From NCBI GenBank assembly GCA_005223075.1, contig NJBO01000005.1, forward strand, positions 1-62,904: a stretch of DNA of 62,904 bases. The letters run 5' to 3'. The position numbers and the translations under genes were made by a program. Source of the DNA: a candidate division TA06 bacterium B3_TA06 (GTDB lineage: Bacteria; Hydrothermota; Tepidihabitantia; B3-TA06). The notes below the pieces were generated by a model. That model was not told the origin of the DNA. It made no database searches and was given only the letters and a program-made list of their open reading frames with translations. How positions within the stretch are numbered: position 1 is the stretch's first letter; every line of letters begins with the position of its first letter. Positions 7,239-15,880 of the stretch are shown in pieces.

Positions 7239-8153
7239 ATGGCTGAGGACAGGTCGGGGATTAAACTCTATGAAGTCGAGTTAGTGTGGCTCATCGGCCA
7301 CGTGATACTTCTCGTATACGTCCTGTTTGGCCTATTCGTATTCAAGCAACTGGAAATTGCCCATAACCTCTACTCAGCCCCGGCCTGGTTAAGCAAACCC
7401 GGTCTGGCATTTTTCCTTTCCCTCTCCCGTGGGATATCATCATGGGTTTATATGGTGCTGGCCTGGGGGTCGGTGGTGGTTCTGTTCATAAACAGAAAGA
7501 TATGGTGGCTGGTTGCGTTCGCAACCGTGGTCGCCTCCACCATGGTGTTTTCAGGGATGATAGACAGCGAGTTTATTTTACTCAGGTGGGGCCTGGACAG
7601 GACTCCAGCCTGGTTGATAACCTTCCTGCTGGCATGGATAATAAACGTGTTCTGGTTCATCTACCTGTTTAAATTCAGGAAGAGATACGGGGTGAAGTGG
7701 AGGCCTTTCAAAAAGAAGATACACTTGAATCAGCCGGAAAAGGTGTGGATAGCTGGTCACGTGGTTATAATTGGATGGCTGATATTCGGCAGGGTACTTG
7801 ACGCCAACCCGGATTTGGCATACCGGTTTCAGGGAGTGGAGTATTTTGTTGGCGAAACCGGCAGGGTCCTTGTAAGTAGGGGTGAATTCGTGGCTTATAT
7901 CCTTACTGCGTTGGCTTCTATGATCTTGCTGTTCAGGCATAAAAGGATAGCATGGTTTCTTGCGCTTTCGACCCTGATTGTTTCATCCGTGAGTTTTTCC
8001 ACGGGTTTCCTGCAATTTAACCGCATCCTTCGGTTCAGCACCGAGGAGTGGTCGTACTTCGTGGTATTGGCTGTTGTGGCGATTGCTGCCAACGTTGGCT
8101 GGTCGTTTTACTTTATCAAGTTCCGCAAACGCTATGGGGTGGATATTGGCTGA
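7239..8153 (+). CDS. multi-pass membrane protein with internal duplication
   Basis: About 304 residues and eight predicted membrane helices in two similar halves; each half ends in the same basic tail (KFRKRYGVKWRP near residue 147, KFRKRYGVD at the C-terminus). I do not recognise the family. The start is taken as ATG 7239, 5 nt after the -10 box, rather than the TTG at 7233 that lies inside it. The following gene overlaps its end and looks like one more copy of the half-unit, so the module has been duplicated repeatedly. Confidence 0.7.
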   Translation: MAEDRSGIKLYEVELVWLIGHVILLVYVLFGLFVFKQLEIAHNLYSAPAWLSKPGLAFFLSLSRGISSWVYMVLAWGSVVVLFINRKIWWLVAFATVVASTMVFSGMIDSEFILLRWGLDRTPAWLITFLLAWIINVFWFIYLFKFRKRYGVKWRPFKKKIHLNQPEKVWIAGHVVIIGWLIFGRVLDANPDLAYRFQGVEYFVGETGRVLVSRGEFVAYILTALASMILLFRHKRIAWFLALSTLIVSSVSFSTGFLQFNRILRFSTEEWSYFVVLAVVAIAANVGWSFYFIKFRKRYGVDIG

Positions 8154-8604
8154 GAAGCGTCTGCACTGGCCGGCTTGGGTGTGGATAGTGGGAAGTCTTT
8201 TTGCCGCAGGGGGATTTATAGTTGTGACTATTGTAAAGATTTCTCATGGAATCGAAGGTGACACTGATGTCATCTGGTTGGACGTCTTCAAAGCGTTTGG
8301 GCTGAGATGTTTTAATATCCTCATATTGATTGCATCAGCTGTCACGATGTTGATTAAACGTAAAATCGGCTGGATTTTTGCGCTTGTTACGTTAGCTTTT
8401 ACGCTTGTTTATCGTTCAGTATCGTGGATATGGTGGTTGTTCAGGGGAGAAATTGAAGCGGAAACGACGGGACAACTTTTGTTTCTTTTGATTGTCGTAG
8501 TTTTAACATTCGGGATACCTATCGCTTGGTTGATATATTTCATACGCGCAAGAAAAAGATATTGCCCATCCAAATCTAACCCAGTCATATCACCTTACCT
8601 TTAA
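8134..8604 (+). CDS. membrane protein, single repeat unit related to the upstream gene
   Basis: About 156 residues with four hydrophobic helices ending in FIRARKRYCPS, parallel to the KFRKRYGV tails of the preceding protein. ATG 8134 is used because it overlaps the upstream gene by 20 nt; the longer reading frame from 8074 would lie inside that gene. Probably co-transcribed. Function is unknown. Confidence 0.6.
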   Translation: MGWILAEKRLHWPAWVWIVGSLFAAGGFIVVTIVKISHGIEGDTDVIWLDVFKAFGLRCFNILILIASAVTMLIKRKIGWIFALVTLAFTLVYRSVSWIWWLFRGEIEAETTGQLLFLLIVVVLTFGIPIAWLIYFIRARKRYCPSKSNPVISPYL

Positions 8605-8605
8605 T

Positions 8606-8641
8606 GCTCCTTTTCTCGCAAGCGAGAAAAGATCGCAGGGT
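8606..8641 (+). repeat. TGCTCC...GATCGCAGGG variable-stem hairpin, copy 1
   Basis: Perfect stem CTTTTCTCGC-AAGCGAGAAAAG between conserved TGCTC and GATCGCAGG. Other copies lie at 8759-8795, 31701-31736, 57236-57268 and 58431-58466. The stem sequence differs between copies, but pairing is kept in most. Confidence 0.75.
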
Positions 8642-8871
8642 CGCTTCGCTCCTCAGAATGACGGCAAGGGACGAACGGCTCACAGCTGACAGCAGACGGC
8701 AGGGGCGCGACTACGTCGCGATTGCAAAATGCAAAGTGCAAATTGCAAAATGCAGAATTGCTCATTTTGTGCTGGCGCACAAAAGATCGCAGGGGACATA
8801 GGAGGGGGGGCAACCAGTAGAACACAAGATGCCGTGTGCCTAATACCTAGCTGAATTAACGTTTAAATAAC
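8642..8871. repeat. gene-free repeat mosaic upstream of the hydrogenase operon
   Basis: Holds a GCTTCGCTCCTCAGAATGACG module, GCTGACAGC units, the palindrome GCGACTACGTCGC (8707-8719), TTGCAAAATGC units and a second TGCTC..GATCGCAGGGG hairpin (8759-8795). No gene is seen. Confidence 0.7.
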
Positions 8872-8899
8872 TTGACAAGCACTGATTTCCGAGTATAGT
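8872..8899 (+). promoter_or_regulatory. promoter of the Mbh-Mrp operon (leaderless)
   Basis: TTGACA (8872-8877), 16 bp, TATAGT (8894-8899). The first ATG is 8 nt later. No other promoter of this type is obvious before 23809, so one transcript may carry all eighteen genes. Confidence 0.75.
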
Positions 8900-8907
8900 T
8901 CGCGGCA

Positions 8908-9930
8908 ATGAGGTCTCTTTTTTTACCCCTAGCCTCAATTCCCGCATTCTATACCCAGTTGGCAAAATATGGCGAAACCTACCACCCGCGCGTGCTTGAC
9001 AGTCACGCCATCTACGAGCTCTGGCGCGAGGAGGAGATTGCAGCAGAGGAACTTCACCAAGCCCTCAAGATGGTTCGACCGGTAGAGCCTTTGAAGGAGT
9101 TTTTCCTGCGCTCACGTGAGCGGGTGGCAAGCTTCCCGCAGCTTTTCTCCAAGGACATCAAACCTAAGGTGATAGTGGGCGCGAAGGACTGCGACATCCG
9201 CTCGCTTATTGAGATTCAGGATAACGTCTACCTGAAGGGCGTGCTCGAGGACCCGTTCTACAAGGAGCGCCGGGAGAAGTATCTCGTTGTTACCGTGGAT
9301 TGCCCTGAACCTGCAGATACCTGCTTCTGCCTGCGGATCGGCGGCAAACCTTACTCTGTCTGGGGTGGAGACCTCAACCTATCCTTCGGCGAGGAAGGGA
9401 TAATCGTAGATGTGCTTTCCGCAAAGGGGGAAGAGGCTGTGGAGAAGATGGGGGATTTCCTCAAGGAGGTGGATAAAAAAGAGATTAAGAAGCGCGACAA
9501 ACATCGTACCGACGCCGAGCGCAGGCTTGCCAAGGTCAACCCCGATGAGTTTGCCCCGGACCTTCCCGATCGGATTGAGCATCAACTTGATACCACGTTC
9601 TGGGCCAAGGCCCTGGCCAACTGTGTTGACTGCCAGGCCTGCGAGCGGATCTGCCCGACGTGCTACTGCTTCCTGCTTTATGATATCCCTGTCGGTAAGG
9701 GGGTTGAACGTGTCAAGGTGCTTGACTGGTGCTACCACGCCGCCTATGGCAGGGTAGGCGGTGGCGTGAACCCGCTTGCACATTTTTCTCACCGGCTGCG
9801 TAACCGTTTCGAGTGCAAGTTTATGGCCTTTCCGCGCAACTTCAAGGTTTCCGCCTGCACCGGCTGCGGGCGCTGTATCGCCGGGTGCACGGGTAAGATA
9901 GACATTCGTGAGGTCCTGAGGGCGCTGTGA
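8908..9930 (+). CDS. AsrA/HydB-family 4Fe-4S electron-transfer subunit
   Basis: This 340-residue protein belongs to the family of sulfhydrogenase beta subunit (HydB) and anaerobic sulfite reductase subunit A. VGAKDCDIRSL lies in the N-terminal domain; two C-terminal cluster sites follow, CVDCQACERICPTC (about 238-251) and CTGCGRCIAGC (317-327). It would pass electrons between the flavoprotein encoded next and the iron-sulfur chain of the hydrogenase. It overlaps the next gene by 4 nt and is the first gene of the operon, starting 8 nt after the -10 box. A paralogue lies at 47640-48650. Confidence 0.8.
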   Translation: MRSLFLPLASIPAFYTQLAKYGETYHPRVLDSHAIYELWREEEIAAEELHQALKMVRPVEPLKEFFLRSRERVASFPQLFSKDIKPKVIVGAKDCDIRSLIEIQDNVYLKGVLEDPFYKERREKYLVVTVDCPEPADTCFCLRIGGKPYSVWGGDLNLSFGEEGIIVDVLSAKGEEAVEKMGDFLKEVDKKEIKKRDKHRTDAERRLAKVNPDEFAPDLPDRIEHQLDTTFWAKALANCVDCQACERICPTCYCFLLYDIPVGKGVERVKVLDWCYHAAYGRVGGGVNPLAHFSHRLRNRFECKFMAFPRNFKVSACTGCGRCIAGCTGKIDIREVLRAL

Positions 9931-10739
9931 ATCCCTACGAATCCCGCCAGGCTAAGGTCAAGGAAGTTATCATCGAGACCCCGACCATCCGCACGTTTAT
10001 GTTGGAACCAAAGCCGGCGCTCTCATTCCACGCGGGCCAATTTATCGAGCTGACGGCCCCCGGGGTTGGAGAGGCACCATTTACACCGTCGTCCTCTCCA
10101 TACGTGGAGGAAAGTATGGAGGTTACGATAATGAAGGTCGGTCGCGTCACCTCGAAGCTCTTTGATGTTCGTCCTGGCGACACATTGGCTGTCCGCGGTC
10201 CGTATGGCGTACCCTATGAGACAGACCGCTATGAAGGGCGTCACGTGCTTATAGTGGGTGGTGGCGTTGGGCTCGCGCCGCTGCGATCGCTCTTTCTTGC
10301 ACTTCTGCACAACGTCTCCGCATACAAGAAGATTCATCTCTACTACGGGGCACGCACCCCCAAGGATATAGTCTACGACCGTCTGTTCAAGGAGTGGGGC
10401 AAGATCAAGAATGTGGAGATACGCCGCAGCGTTGACGTGGGGGATAAGAACTGGAAGGAGAAGGTGGGCGTTGTGACCGTGCTTTTGGACAATCTTCCCT
10501 TCAAACCCAAGGACGGCCTTGCCGTTGCCTGCGGACCGCCTGTTATGATGAAGTTTGTCACCAAAAGGCTCCTTGAGCTGGGGTTTGCAGATGAGGATAT
10601 CTACCTCTCGATGGAGAAGAATATGTCGTGTGGATTCGGTAAGTGCGGCCACTGCCGGCTGGGAGAGCTCTTCTGCTGCAAGGACGGTCCTGTGATTACC
10701 TGGGATCGAATCAAGCATCTGGAGGATCCCTTCGTATGA
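9927..10739 (+). CDS. FAD/NAD(P)-binding oxidoreductase, AsrB/HydG/PyrK type
   Basis: 270 residues from a GTG that overlaps the upstream stop (GTGA). An FAD-binding ferredoxin-reductase-like barrel (HAGQFIELTAPG) is followed by an NAD(P)-binding domain (GGGVGLAPLRSLFLA) and a C-terminal 2Fe-2S site (CGFGKCGHCRLGELFCC). In Pyrococcus sulfhydrogenase the equivalent gamma subunit exchanges electrons with NADP(H). Next to an Mbh-type hydrogenase it probably supplies, or drains, nicotinamide electrons. Confidence 0.85.
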   Translation: MNPYESRQAKVKEVIIETPTIRTFMLEPKPALSFHAGQFIELTAPGVGEAPFTPSSSPYVEESMEVTIMKVGRVTSKLFDVRPGDTLAVRGPYGVPYETDRYEGRHVLIVGGGVGLAPLRSLFLALLHNVSAYKKIHLYYGARTPKDIVYDRLFKEWGKIKNVEIRRSVDVGDKNWKEKVGVVTVLLDNLPFKPKDGLAVACGPPVMMKFVTKRLLELGFADEDIYLSMEKNMSCGFGKCGHCRLGELFCCKDGPVITWDRIKHLEDPFV

Positions 10740-12337
10740 GCAAGACCCCTCGCACCGTATGTCCATTCTGCAACCTGGGCTGCGAGTTGGGGTTCGAGGT
10801 TAAGGGAAGGGATATCAGGAGAGTAGATTATGTTTCCGATTCACGTAATGAAGGCAGTCTTTGCCCTAAAGGAAACGCGGCTGCCGAGATAGCCAATCAC
10901 CGTAAGCGACTTTATCATCCTATCATAAAGGGCGAGCAGGCTTCGTTGGCAGAGGCGATAGAGTATCTTCGTCAAAGACTTACTGACTTCAAGCCTGACG
11001 AGGTCCTTGTGGTCTACGACGCCTCGCTTACCTATGAGGAGGCTGGTTTGCTCGCGGCATGGGCAGATGGAGCTGGCTACGAGAATCTGGCTTACGTAAC
11101 GTTCGGTCCGGAGTCGGCGTTCCTTTACGGTAAGTCGCCGGCAACCTCTGTAGAGAAGATCACCACCGGTGAGTATGCCTTCATTGTGGGGGACGCCTTT
11201 GGTCAGGATTCGGTCATCTCGGGCTACCTAGGCAAGGCAAAGGGTGATAACCGGAAGTTTCGCTACATAGTGGTAGATGCGTTCGAGACCAACACCTCGC
11301 ACTTTGCCCACAGGTTCGTGCAGGTAAAAGCCGGTTACGAGGGGCTGTTTTTATACGGTCTTTATAAACATATTGCGAACGAAAAGATTGATCTTGAGTC
11401 TATTGCCGAGGCATGCGGGGTTGAGGTCTCGACCTTTGAGGCTGTTGCTTTGATGATTCGCAACAAGGATGGTGTTCTTGTGAATGCGCCTTCCCGTGGC
11501 CGCAGCTTTGATCACTTTCTTACCCACGCAGCCGCTCTTGGGCTCGCCGGGGTGCTTGAGCAGATGAGGTATCTTCCCCTTGGTCGCAGGGTGCCTTCCG
11601 GGGTTAGGAGTTCCTTCTACTCCTATCTTCCCATGCTCATGGGAGGACGCATCAAGGCGGTTGTGAGTTTTGGCGCTTACTTCCCCTGGGGTCAGCCTCA
11701 ACTGAAGCCGGTTCTTCGTAAGGCCGAGTTCGTGACCGCAGGGGCTCTTTTTATCCCGGACGGACGTTTTGAGTTGGAGCTCGTTCTGCCGATGGCCGCT
11801 GAGATCGAAAAGCAGGGAAGTATCCTTACCCTTTTCGGTGATGCAAAACTCACCGGTGAACTTTTCCCACTTTCCGGCAGCCTGCCAGCAGGGGAGTATA
11901 TAAGGCGCCTGGGTGGCACGGTGAAGCCGGTAGAGTCCCTGGTTGGGAATCATGAAGCGTTGGATGATGCCGCGATCGATGAGCGTGCCGAGGCGCTTGT
12001 GTCTTACAAGGCAAAGCGAAGAAGGGGCAGGGATTATCTTCTTGTAGGAACCCAGTCAGCGATTGGCTTTCTTTCCATCTTTGAAGAAGAGGCCTGGGTT
12101 AAGCTTAGCCCTGAAGATGCCTCCTCGCTTGGGGTTAAGGATAAGGAAGAGGTCGGGATTGAGACCGAACAGGGGGAGGCCTGGTTAAGCACGAGGATTC
12201 AGCCCGGCATACCTTCTGGCGTTGCGGTTGTCAGCACGAACCATCAACCCTCGCTTGCGCTCTTTGAGCTGGGTACGGATTCGGCAACCGGCGAAGGCCT
12301 GCTTAAGCCTTCATGGAGCAGGATATGGAAAAGGTAA
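10736..12337 (+). CDS. molybdopterin-oxidoreductase-fold protein, probably without cofactor catalysis
   Basis: 533 residues; ATG 10736 overlaps the upstream stop. The N-terminus carries the 4Fe-4S site of formate dehydrogenase/NuoG proteins (CPFCNLGC at 9-16, LCPKG with Cys43). The body follows the fold (GEYAFIVGDAFGQDSV, YIVVDAFETNT), but I see no active-site Cys or Sec segment, and the dinucleotide-binding motifs are weak. At ~530 residues it is shorter than a formate dehydrogenase (~700). It most likely serves as a NuoG-like structural electron carrier. Alternatively it is a divergent enzyme on an unknown substrate; I favour the former. Confidence 0.7.
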   Translation: MSKTPRTVCPFCNLGCELGFEVKGRDIRRVDYVSDSRNEGSLCPKGNAAAEIANHRKRLYHPIIKGEQASLAEAIEYLRQRLTDFKPDEVLVVYDASLTYEEAGLLAAWADGAGYENLAYVTFGPESAFLYGKSPATSVEKITTGEYAFIVGDAFGQDSVISGYLGKAKGDNRKFRYIVVDAFETNTSHFAHRFVQVKAGYEGLFLYGLYKHIANEKIDLESIAEACGVEVSTFEAVALMIRNKDGVLVNAPSRGRSFDHFLTHAAALGLAGVLEQMRYLPLGRRVPSGVRSSFYSYLPMLMGGRIKAVVSFGAYFPWGQPQLKPVLRKAEFVTAGALFIPDGRFELELVLPMAAEIEKQGSILTLFGDAKLTGELFPLSGSLPAGEYIRRLGGTVKPVESLVGNHEALDDAAIDERAEALVSYKAKRRRGRDYLLVGTQSAIGFLSIFEEEAWVKLSPEDASSLGVKDKEEVGIETEQGEAWLSTRIQPGIPSGVAVVSTNHQPSLALFELGTDSATGEGLLKPSWSRIWKR

Positions 12338-12792
12338 TAGTCCTTGATCTTGATCTATGCTGCGGTTGCGAGAGCTGCCTGGCCGCCTGCATGCAGTCAC
12401 ACTGGGGTGAACCCAGGATCAGACATGGCCACATAGCCGGGCAGGCTCACCTTCCATCTGCATGTCGTCACTGCGAGGACCCTTTGTGTGTAGCCTCCTG
12501 TCCTACAGAAGCCCTTGTAAAGGATGAGGAGACCGGAGTGGTTGTTCATCGTCCCTTCCTTTGCGTGGGCTGTCAGTCCTGCACCTTTGCATGTCCTTTC
12601 GGGGTCATTCAGCAGTATCTGGAAAGACACATCGCCACGAAGTGCGACTACTGTCAAGAGCGGGATGGCGGCCCCAGATGTGTGGCCAGTTGTTCTTCCT
12701 TCGCCCTTAAATATATAAGTGTTGATGAACTTCCCAAGGTGCCTTTAAACGATCGGTTCATCTCCCGTTCAGCGTCCTGGAGGCGTCAATGA
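12325..12792 (+). CDS. HycB/HydN-like polyferredoxin
   Basis: About 155 residues with four 4Fe-4S sites: CCGCESCLAAC, CRHCEDPLCVASCP, CVGCQSCTFACP and CDYCQERDGGPRCVASC. This is the HycB/DmsB-type electron-wiring subunit that connects a molybdopterin-fold protein to a membrane hydrogenase. ATG 12325 gives the family-like start MEKVIVLDLDLCCGC; ATG 12313 upstream is possible. It overlaps both neighbours. Confidence 0.85.
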   Translation: MEKVIVLDLDLCCGCESCLAACMQSHWGEPRIRHGHIAGQAHLPSACRHCEDPLCVASCPTEALVKDEETGVVVHRPFLCVGCQSCTFACPFGVIQQYLERHIATKCDYCQERDGGPRCVASCSSFALKYISVDELPKVPLNDRFISRSASWRRQ

Positions 12793-13736
12793 ATATGAGC
12801 GTCGGCTGGGTGTTCTTCTATCTCCTTGTCTTCCCAGGGTTCTTCTTTACCAGCGTGGTTGGACTTCTTTACACCTGGATAGATCGTAAGGTGACCGCCC
12901 GCATACAATTCAGGGTCGGTCCGCCCCTGCTTCAGCCGTTTTACGATTTCTTCAAGCTTCTAGGTAAAGATACCTTTGTGCCTGAAGGTGCTCCACGTTC
13001 TATTTTCCTTGGCGCTCCACTTGTAGGGCTTGCCTCGGTGAGTGTCATATCCACAGTGCTTCTTGTTTCCAATATGTTCCCCCAGCAGGCGTTTGCAGGT
13101 GATTTGATAGTTGTTCTCTACCTCTTTGTGTTCGTGCCGATTATTCTGATCATTGGTGCTTCGGCCTCCTCCAACCCGATCTCCGCGCTTGGTGCATCGC
13201 GTGAGATGAGTCTTTATCTTGCCTATGAGCTTCCGCTGCTCTTTGCTCTGGCCACGATCATAGTCAAGTCAGGCGGACTTCTGAAGATAGGGGATTTGCT
13301 GCAGTGGCAATGGGCCAATCATCCGTTTCTTTACTCAGCTTCAGGGGCGATTGCTTTTGTCTCGGCGTTTTTATGTATGCAGGCCAAGCTGGGGTTTGTT
13401 CCCTTCGATATAGCCGAGGCGGAGCAGGAGATCATGGGTGGAACCATACTGGAGTATTCAGGTCCTGCGTTGGCCGTGCTCAAACTAACCAAGGCGATGC
13501 TTTACTTTACGGCAAGCATCTTCCTTACCGTGTTTTTCTGGGGCGGGTTCCGCTCGCCGCGCCACGGCTGGTACCACATCCTGGGTTGGCTTAAGCCTGT
13601 GGCAATAATCGTTTTGATCATCCTTATCAAGAATACGAATCCCCGGTTGCGGATAGATCAGGCGTTGCGTTTCTTCTGGTCTATCGTTCTTACCCTCTCG
13701 ATCGTGGGATTCATACTTGCTGCTGTGGGGCTGTGA
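12789..13736 (+). CDS. hydrogenase membrane anchor subunit (NuoH/HycD/MbhM-like)
   Basis: 315 residues and about eight membrane helices. It has the NuoH family signatures DRKVTARIQFRVGPPLLQPF (residues ~32-51) and FDIAEAEQEIMGG, the quinone-site loop region in complex I. In group-4 hydrogenases this subunit anchors the peripheral arm and couples electron transfer to the ion pumps. It overlaps the preceding gene by 4 nt and the next by 1 nt. Confidence 0.9.
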   Translation: MNMSVGWVFFYLLVFPGFFFTSVVGLLYTWIDRKVTARIQFRVGPPLLQPFYDFFKLLGKDTFVPEGAPRSIFLGAPLVGLASVSVISTVLLVSNMFPQQAFAGDLIVVLYLFVFVPIILIIGASASSNPISALGASREMSLYLAYELPLLFALATIIVKSGGLLKIGDLLQWQWANHPFLYSASGAIAFVSAFLCMQAKLGFVPFDIAEAEQEIMGGTILEYSGPALAVLKLTKAMLYFTASIFLTVFFWGGFRSPRHGWYHILGWLKPVAIIVLIILIKNTNPRLRIDQALRFFWSIVLTLSIVGFILAAVGL

Positions 13737-14173
13737 TGCTTAAGGGACTTAAGAAAGGTGCACTTGCCCGTTCTTTGTGGGTTTACCACGTTTCCGCAAG
13801 CCCGTGCAACAACTGTGATATCGAGATACTAGACCTCCTGACCCCTCGATTCGACGTGGAGCGGTTCGGGCTTCTTCTTGTCGGCTCCCCGCGTCACGCG
13901 GATGTACTCCTGGTTACCGGCGTAGTCAATAAAAAGGTGCTCGACCGGGTACTCAGGGTTTACGCCCAGACCCCTAAACCCTGCCTGGTTGCTGCGTTCG
14001 GCTCGTGCGCTATCTCAGGTGATCTTTTTGTCGACTCCTACAACTTTGCCGGCCCTTTGGATAAGCATATTCCGGTTGATGTCTATATAGGTGGCTGCCC
14101 GCCCAAGCCCGAGGCGATGATACTCGGGGTGGTGCGTGCTATCGAGAAATTAAACAAACTTAAGGACCTGTGA
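13736..14173 (+). CDS. [NiFe] hydrogenase small subunit (NuoB/HycG/MbhJ-like)
   Basis: About 145 residues. The proximal 4Fe-4S ligands are visible: SPCNNCDIE, FGSCAISG and GGCPPKPE. This subunit delivers electrons to the nickel-iron site of the large subunit. ATG 13736 (TGATG overlap) is preferred over the GTG at 13733. Confidence 0.9.
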   Translation: MLKGLKKGALARSLWVYHVSASPCNNCDIEILDLLTPRFDVERFGLLLVGSPRHADVLLVTGVVNKKVLDRVLRVYAQTPKPCLVAAFGSCAISGDLFVDSYNFAGPLDKHIPVDVYIGGCPPKPEAMILGVVRAIEKLNKLKDL

Positions 14174-14694
14174 TGCCTGATGAAGTAACCAAGACCAAGA
14201 ATCTTGAAAAGAACGGCGCTTATATTCGGGGCAAAGGCTTCTGTCATCAGAGGGACAGCGAGGCTGAGTTCAAGCGGGTAGAGGGGCAATGCCGCGAGTT
14301 CTACCCTGAGGGCGAGCTCAACCTTGTCCGTAAGCGCCGTTGGTACTGGGAGATAGCTGCCGAGGATGTCGTTAAGGTCGCCGATTTCTGCTTCAATACC
14401 CTGGGCTGTCGCTTCTCGATCGCCACTGGCGAAGATATCCCAAGGGGATTTACCATACTCTATCACTTCTCCCTGGATCGTCTCGGTCTTTTAATAAACG
14501 TCCGGGTTATCCTGCCCCACGACGATCCTCAGGTTGACTCCCTCTCCGTTCTTGGCCGCGGCTTCGAGTGGATTGAGCGCGAGATGCACGAGATACTTGG
14601 GATCGGGTTCCGCGGTCTCGGTGATACCCGTCATCTCTTGCTTCCGGACGACTCACCTGATGACTATCATCCCTACAGGAGGTCCTTTGGCTGA
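14173..14694 (+). CDS. NuoC-like hydrogenase subunit (MbhK/HycE N-terminal-like)
   Basis: About 173 residues of the 30-kDa complex I subunit family. FNTLGCRFSIATGEDIPRG and ILPHDDPQVDSLS precede the family signature FEWIEREMHEILGIGFRG, and LLLPDD..HPYRRSFG ends it. It is a scaffold for the large subunit encoded next. The TGATG overlap with the small-subunit gene favours ATG 14173. Confidence 0.85.
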   Translation: MPDEVTKTKNLEKNGAYIRGKGFCHQRDSEAEFKRVEGQCREFYPEGELNLVRKRRWYWEIAAEDVVKVADFCFNTLGCRFSIATGEDIPRGFTILYHFSLDRLGLLINVRVILPHDDPQVDSLSVLGRGFEWIEREMHEILGIGFRGLGDTRHLLLPDDSPDDYHPYRRSFG

Positions 14695-15880
14695 ACTCGA
14701 ACGTAAGATAATCCCCATCGGGCCGTTCCACCCCTTGCAGGAGGAGGCCGAGTACTTCAAGCTGACGGTCGAGGGGGAAAAGGTAGTTGGGCTCAACATC
14801 CAGCTCGGTTACATGCACCGGGGCCACGAGAAGATATGCGAGGGTAAGACCTACGATATGATCCCCTTTGTGGTCGAGCGTATCTGCGGGATATGTTCCA
14901 CCTCACATCCATTCGCATGCGTGCAGGCAATCGAAGACGCGGCAGGCATCGAGATCCCGCCCCGGGCCGCATACATCCGTACCATCGTCGGCGAGCTTGA
15001 GCGTTTGCACTCCCACCTCCTCTGGGTCGGACTTGCCGGGCACTTTTTGGGCTACAACACCGTCTGGATGTGGGCGTGGAAGTACCGCGAGCCTGTGCTG
15101 GAGATGCTTGAGCTAATTACCGGAAACCGCAACCACTATGCGATGTTCAAGCCGGGCGGTGTTCGCCGCGACATCGAAGGCGGTATGATCCCACCGCTCT
15201 TGCAGGTGCTTGACGACGCCGATAAGAAGATCATGATGCTTACCAAGGCGGTTCTGGACGATCCTGTGCTCCACCGCAGGCTTGAGGGTGTCGGGGTCCT
15301 TACCATGGAGAAGGCGGTAGAGTACAGCGTTGTCGGGCCTACCGCTCGCGCCTCGGGTCTGGCGACTGACGTTCGCAAGGACGATCCGCATGCCGCATAC
15401 GATTGGATCGAGTGGGAAGAGATAGTGCTTCAAGAAGGGGATGTGTTTGCCAAGGCCAAGGTTCGTCTGCTTGAGTGCTTTGAGTCCACCAAGATCATCC
15501 GTCAGTGTCTTGGGAAGCTGAAGGATCTGCCGGCGGGCGAGATAGATGCCCGTATGGAGTATCCGCCTGACGGCGAGGGTATCGGCCGCTACGAAGCGCC
15601 TCGTGGTGAGGTCTTCCACTACGTTAAGGGCGACGGCTCACTCTATCCTAGCCGCTACAAGATCCGCGCCCCAAGCTTTATGAATATCAAGTCCAACGAG
15701 GTGGCCGTCTTAGGCGCCTCGGTTGCCGACGCAGCAATCACCTTGGCCGCGGTTGATCCCTGCTACTGCTGCACCGAGCGGATCGCTGCCTTCAACACCA
15801 AGGGCAAACTTCTTTACACGTGGGATGACCTCCTGAAGCTCTCCCAGGAGAAGACGGCACGCATGGGAGCCGGATCGTGA
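14687..15880 (+). CDS. group-4 [NiFe] hydrogenase large subunit (Mbh/Ech-like)
   Basis: 397 residues, starting at TTG 14687 just after AGGAGG (14677-14682); this gives the family N-terminus IPIGPFHPLQEEAEYF and overlaps the NuoC-like gene by 8 nt. All four nickel ligands are present: RICGICSTSH (Cys67, Cys70) and DPCYCCTER (Cys359, Cys362). That separates it from complex I NuoD and from Mbs/Mbx proteins, which lack them, and predicts real H2 chemistry. GELERLHSHLLWVG and GEGIGRYEAPRGE are also close to archaeal MbhL. Maturation genes are not in the window. Confidence 0.9.
   Translation: MAELERKIIPIGPFHPLQEEAEYFKLTVEGEKVVGLNIQLGYMHRGHEKICEGKTYDMIPFVVERICGICSTSHPFACVQAIEDAAGIEIPPRAAYIRTIVGELERLHSHLLWVGLAGHFLGYNTVWMWAWKYREPVLEMLELITGNRNHYAMFKPGGVRRDIEGGMIPPLLQVLDDADKKIMMLTKAVLDDPVLHRRLEGVGVLTMEKAVEYSVVGPTARASGLATDVRKDDPHAAYDWIEWEEIVLQEGDVFAKAKVRLLECFESTKIIRQCLGKLKDLPAGEIDARMEYPPDGEGIGRYEAPRGEVFHYVKGDGSLYPSRYKIRAPSFMNIKSNEVAVLGASVADAAITLAAVDPCYCCTERIAAFNTKGKLLYTWDDLLKLSQEKTARMGAGS

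Noticed and set aside
8601-8825. Open frames in the spacer on both strands
   Set aside because: They translate low-complexity repeat DNA (GCTGACAGC and TTGCAAAATGC units), with no start signals and no protein-like composition.
10736-12337. Selenocysteine formate dehydrogenase
   Set aside because: No in-frame TGA and no active-site motif; the frame is continuous and the protein is too short.
14687-15880. Complex I NuoD rather than hydrogenase
   Set aside because: All four nickel-binding cysteines (Cys67, Cys70, Cys359, Cys362) are present; NuoD lacks them.
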